Source: Pseudomonadota bacterium (GTDB taxonomy: Bacteria > Pseudomonadota > Alphaproteobacteria > Sphingomonadales > Sphingomonadaceae). Taken from it: a stretch of DNA of 6,818 nucleotides. A model generated the notes under the pieces. That model searched no databases. It saw only the letters and a program-made list of their open reading frames with translations, and was not told the DNA's origin. Of the stretch, positions 4,801 through 6,818 are shown one piece after another. Location of the stretch: contig JAEVYW010000171.1 of assembly GCA_023392555.1 (NCBI GenBank), forward strand, positions 1 to 6,818, given 5' to 3'. Position 1 is the stretch's first letter; the number at the start of each line of letters is the position of its first letter. Made by a program: the position numbers and the translations under genes.

Positions 4801-6818
4801 TCAGAAGTGCACCCCGAACGAAGCCCAGACCTGACGCGGGTTGCCGTAGAACGCGGTCAGCGTGCCTTCCTTGCCCGTACCCGAGATGAAGTTGCCGGTT
4901 GCTGGATTGACCAGCAGCTCCCCCGTTTTCGGATCGGCGCTCAGGAAAGTGTAGCCGGACGTCTTATATTCCTTGTCCAGCAGGTTCCGACCGTGGAGGC
5001 CGACGGTGTACCGCCCACCCGCAGAGGACCATTGCATGTTGGCATCCCAAAGAGCGAAGCCCTTTTGATCGAGATAGGGGTTCGGGATTTCGAACTGATA
5101 GGTCTTGCTGCGGTAGGACAGCGTCGTGTTCAGGTTTAGGCGGCCGCCGCTCATCGGCGCGCTGTAATCGAGCGTTCCGCTGGTCGTCCACTTTGGAGTG
5201 TTCTGGACCTTGCGGAAGTCCGCGACGTCCGACGGACCGACGCCCGGCAGGTTGGTGACATACTCGAGATACTTGGCGTCCAGGTAGCCGAGCGACCCCG
5301 ACAGGTTCAGCCGGTCGCCGGCCGAAGCAAGGTCGCGTGCGAGCGTCGAATTGGCCTCCAGCTCAACGCCGCGGAAGCGCGCCTTGCCGGCGTTAGCCGT
5401 GACACCGCAGAATGTATTCACGCCTGCGACGGTGCAGGGAGCAGAGCCCGGGATCTGCACGTCCGTGTAGTTCGCCTGGAATAGCGCCAGGGCGACATCC
5501 ACTCCGAGGAACGGACGGCCTTTGTAGCCAAGCTCGTAGCTCTTCACCTGCTCCGGATCGAAGCTGATGAAGTCCGCGATCTCGTTCTGGTCCTTGACCC
5601 CGTTGCCGTTGGTGTCGGGGGCATTCACCGCCGTTCCGCGAGGATCGAAGCTGCCGCCTTTGAAGCCCTGCGAGTAGCTGGCGTAGACAGTGTGGTCGCG
5701 GGTCGGCTTGAAGCTGACCGAGGCACGTGGCGTGAACTTCTTGAACTTGCGCGAACCTTCGAAGTCGGTCTGCGGAGCTCCGAACGGAATGCCGAGGCCG
5801 CCGAAATAGGTCGACCCGCCGCCGGCGTAGAAGATGCGGAAGATGTCGCCGTCACGCTTGTCCCAAGTGTAGCGGCCACCTGCAGAGACGCTGAGCTGCG
5901 GCGTGATGTCGAAACTCGCGTCGGCGAAGATCGCCGTGGTCTTGGTTCCGACCTTGGCATTGGTGTGCGTGGCGAGGCCGGGGACCGTGGTGAACACGCG
6001 CGTATCGAAAATCGTCAGCGCGTCGGCGTTCAGATAATAGATGCCCGCGACGCCATTCAGCCGGCCCTGTTCGAAGACGACCTGGCCTTCCTGGCTGAAC
6101 TGCTTGTTCTTGTAGATGCTGGCGACGTCGAGATCCTCCGTCGGAAGTGCATCGAAGTCGATCGGCGAGTAGGTTGAGTCCTTACGGTAGGACGTGATCG
6201 AGCGAAGCTTGATCCCGTCCGTTACCGCGAGCTCACCGAGGAACGTCGCTCCGCCGCTCTTCACCTTCTGCTCGGGCGTGAGAAGCGCACCGCGCGTGTC
6301 GAACACGTCGTTGAGAACCGGTGCGTGGGTCAGAAAGCTTTCGATCAAGCGGTGACCGCCGCGCGGCAGGCTGTAATCCCAAGTGTAGTCGCCGGACAGG
6401 CGGAAGAAGCTGCCCGCACCCGGCTCAGCCTCGACCGTGCCGCGAAGGGCCCAGATATCCTTGTTGTAGTTTTCCTTGCCGGTGGTGAGGTTATCACCGA
6501 ACCCACCGCGGCTGAGGCGGGCGACGCCCGCGCCAAGCTTGATGCCTTCGGTAAGCGGTGCCGACGCCTTCATCACGAGGTCGGCCTGCTTGTACGTGCC
6601 GAGGTTCGCGCGGACATCGAATTCCGGATAGTCGCTCAGGCGCTTGGTCACATATTTGATCGCGCCGCCGATGGTGTTGCGGCCGTAGAGCGTGCCCTGC
6701 GGGCCGCGGAGGACTTCGATCCGCTCCACATCGTAAATGTCGAGGACCGCAGCCTGCGGCCGGTTGAGGTAGACGTCGTCGAGATAGAGGCCAACGCCCT
6801 GTTCGAACCCGGCGACCG
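4801..6818 (-). CDS. TonB-dependent outer membrane receptor, 5' end outside window
   Basis: The product is an outer-membrane beta-barrel receptor for energised uptake driven by TonB-ExbBD; its substrate is not evident. The frame is open to the window edge (first full codon at 6816), giving 671 visible residues. It starts inside the plug domain: GLYLDDVYLNRP, then VERIEVLRGPQGTLYGRNT and GGAIKYVTK, the classic plug motifs. The signal peptide, any TonB box and the first part of the plug are missing, perhaps 100-130 residues. The rest is barrel, with typical strands such as YASYSQGFKGGSFD, SYELGYKGR and ARFRGVELE, and the protein ends in SFGVHF, with the terminal Phe expected for BAM recognition. 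A GTG within the ERIEV motif should not be taken as the start. One barrel loop carries an EF-hand-like DTNGNGVKDQNE (5581-5616), and another has a close Cys pair. The next gene is an MFS permease, suggesting a joint uptake route. Confidence 0.95.
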   Translation of the reverse strand, partial: VAGFEQGVGLYLDDVYLNRPQAAVLDIYDVERIEVLRGPQGTLYGRNTIGGAIKYVTKRLSDYPEFDVRANLGTYKQADLVMKASAPLTEGIKLGAGVARLSRGGFGDNLTTGKENYNKDIWALRGTVEAEPGAGSFFRLSGDYTWDYSLPRGGHRLIESFLTHAPVLNDVFDTRGALLTPEQKVKSGGATFLGELAVTDGIKLRSITSYRKDSTYSPIDFDALPTEDLDVASIYKNKQFSQEGQVVFEQGRLNGVAGIYYLNADALTIFDTRVFTTVPGLATHTNAKVGTKTTAIFADASFDITPQLSVSAGGRYTWDKRDGDIFRIFYAGGGSTYFGGLGIPFGAPQTDFEGSRKFKKFTPRASVSFKPTRDHTVYASYSQGFKGGSFDPRGTAVNAPDTNGNGVKDQNEIADFISFDPEQVKSYELGYKGRPFLGVDVALALFQANYTDVQIPGSAPCTVAGVNTFCGVTANAGKARFRGVELEANSTLARDLASAGDRLNLSGSLGYLDAKYLEYVTNLPGVGPSDVADFRKVQNTPKWTTSGTLDYSAPMSGGRLNLNTTLSYRSKTYQFEIPNPYLDQKGFALWDANMQWSSAGGRYTVGLHGRNLLDKEYKTSGYTFLSADPKTGELLVNPATGNFISGTGKEGTLTAFYGNPRQVWASFGVHF

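Noticed and set aside
6643..6729. GTG at 6729 as start of the TonB-dependent receptor
   Set aside because: The reading frame is open to the window edge, and the 29 codons before it encode recognisable plug-domain sequence (GLYLDDVYLNRP), so the gene simply begins outside the window.

Overview
The window is GC-rich and compact. Its five genes all lie on the minus strand, so they are read from high to low coordinates. Codon use, the dnaN sequence, a large TonB-dependent receptor next to a Spinster-like major facilitator, and an RcnB-like envelope protein with a CPPG-type motif all suggest an alphaproteobacterium, most likely a sphingomonad (order Sphingomonadales). That assignment is inference from protein character; no rRNA or other taxonomic marker is present.

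In transcription order the window opens inside a TonB-dependent receptor (4801-6818) whose N-terminus lies beyond the edge. It is followed after a very short gap by an MFS transporter (3539-4753). The two look like one uptake unit: the receptor moves a substrate over the outer membrane and the permease over the inner membrane. Their junction holds a perfect 13-bp inverted repeat with a C(UUCG)G loop and a T-rich tail. It also holds a well-formed Shine-Dalgarno/ATG-ATG that is one base out of frame with the permease.

Next comes a secreted 501-residue protein (1907-3412) with three parts: an Arg/Gly-rich region with ERRGGG repeats, a CPPGLAKK...CVPPGQA segment, and four tandem tyrosine-rich repeats of about 59 residues. 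Just upstream of its ribosome-binding site is an exact match to the alphaproteobacterial EcfG general-stress promoter (GGAAC-N16-CGTT). Two inverted repeats close this gene. A small FAS1 (fasciclin) lipoprotein follows (1230-1817, probably from a TTG start), and then dnaN (39-1142), the DNA polymerase III sliding clamp, with its own possible promoter.

The last 38 bases beyond dnaN (positions 1-38) show nothing beyond an 8-bp palindrome. No tRNA, rRNA, CRISPR array, insertion sequence or phage gene was seen, and no intergenic stretch exceeds about 130 bases. The most interesting items are the stress promoter with its modular repeat protein and the unusual receptor/permease junction.
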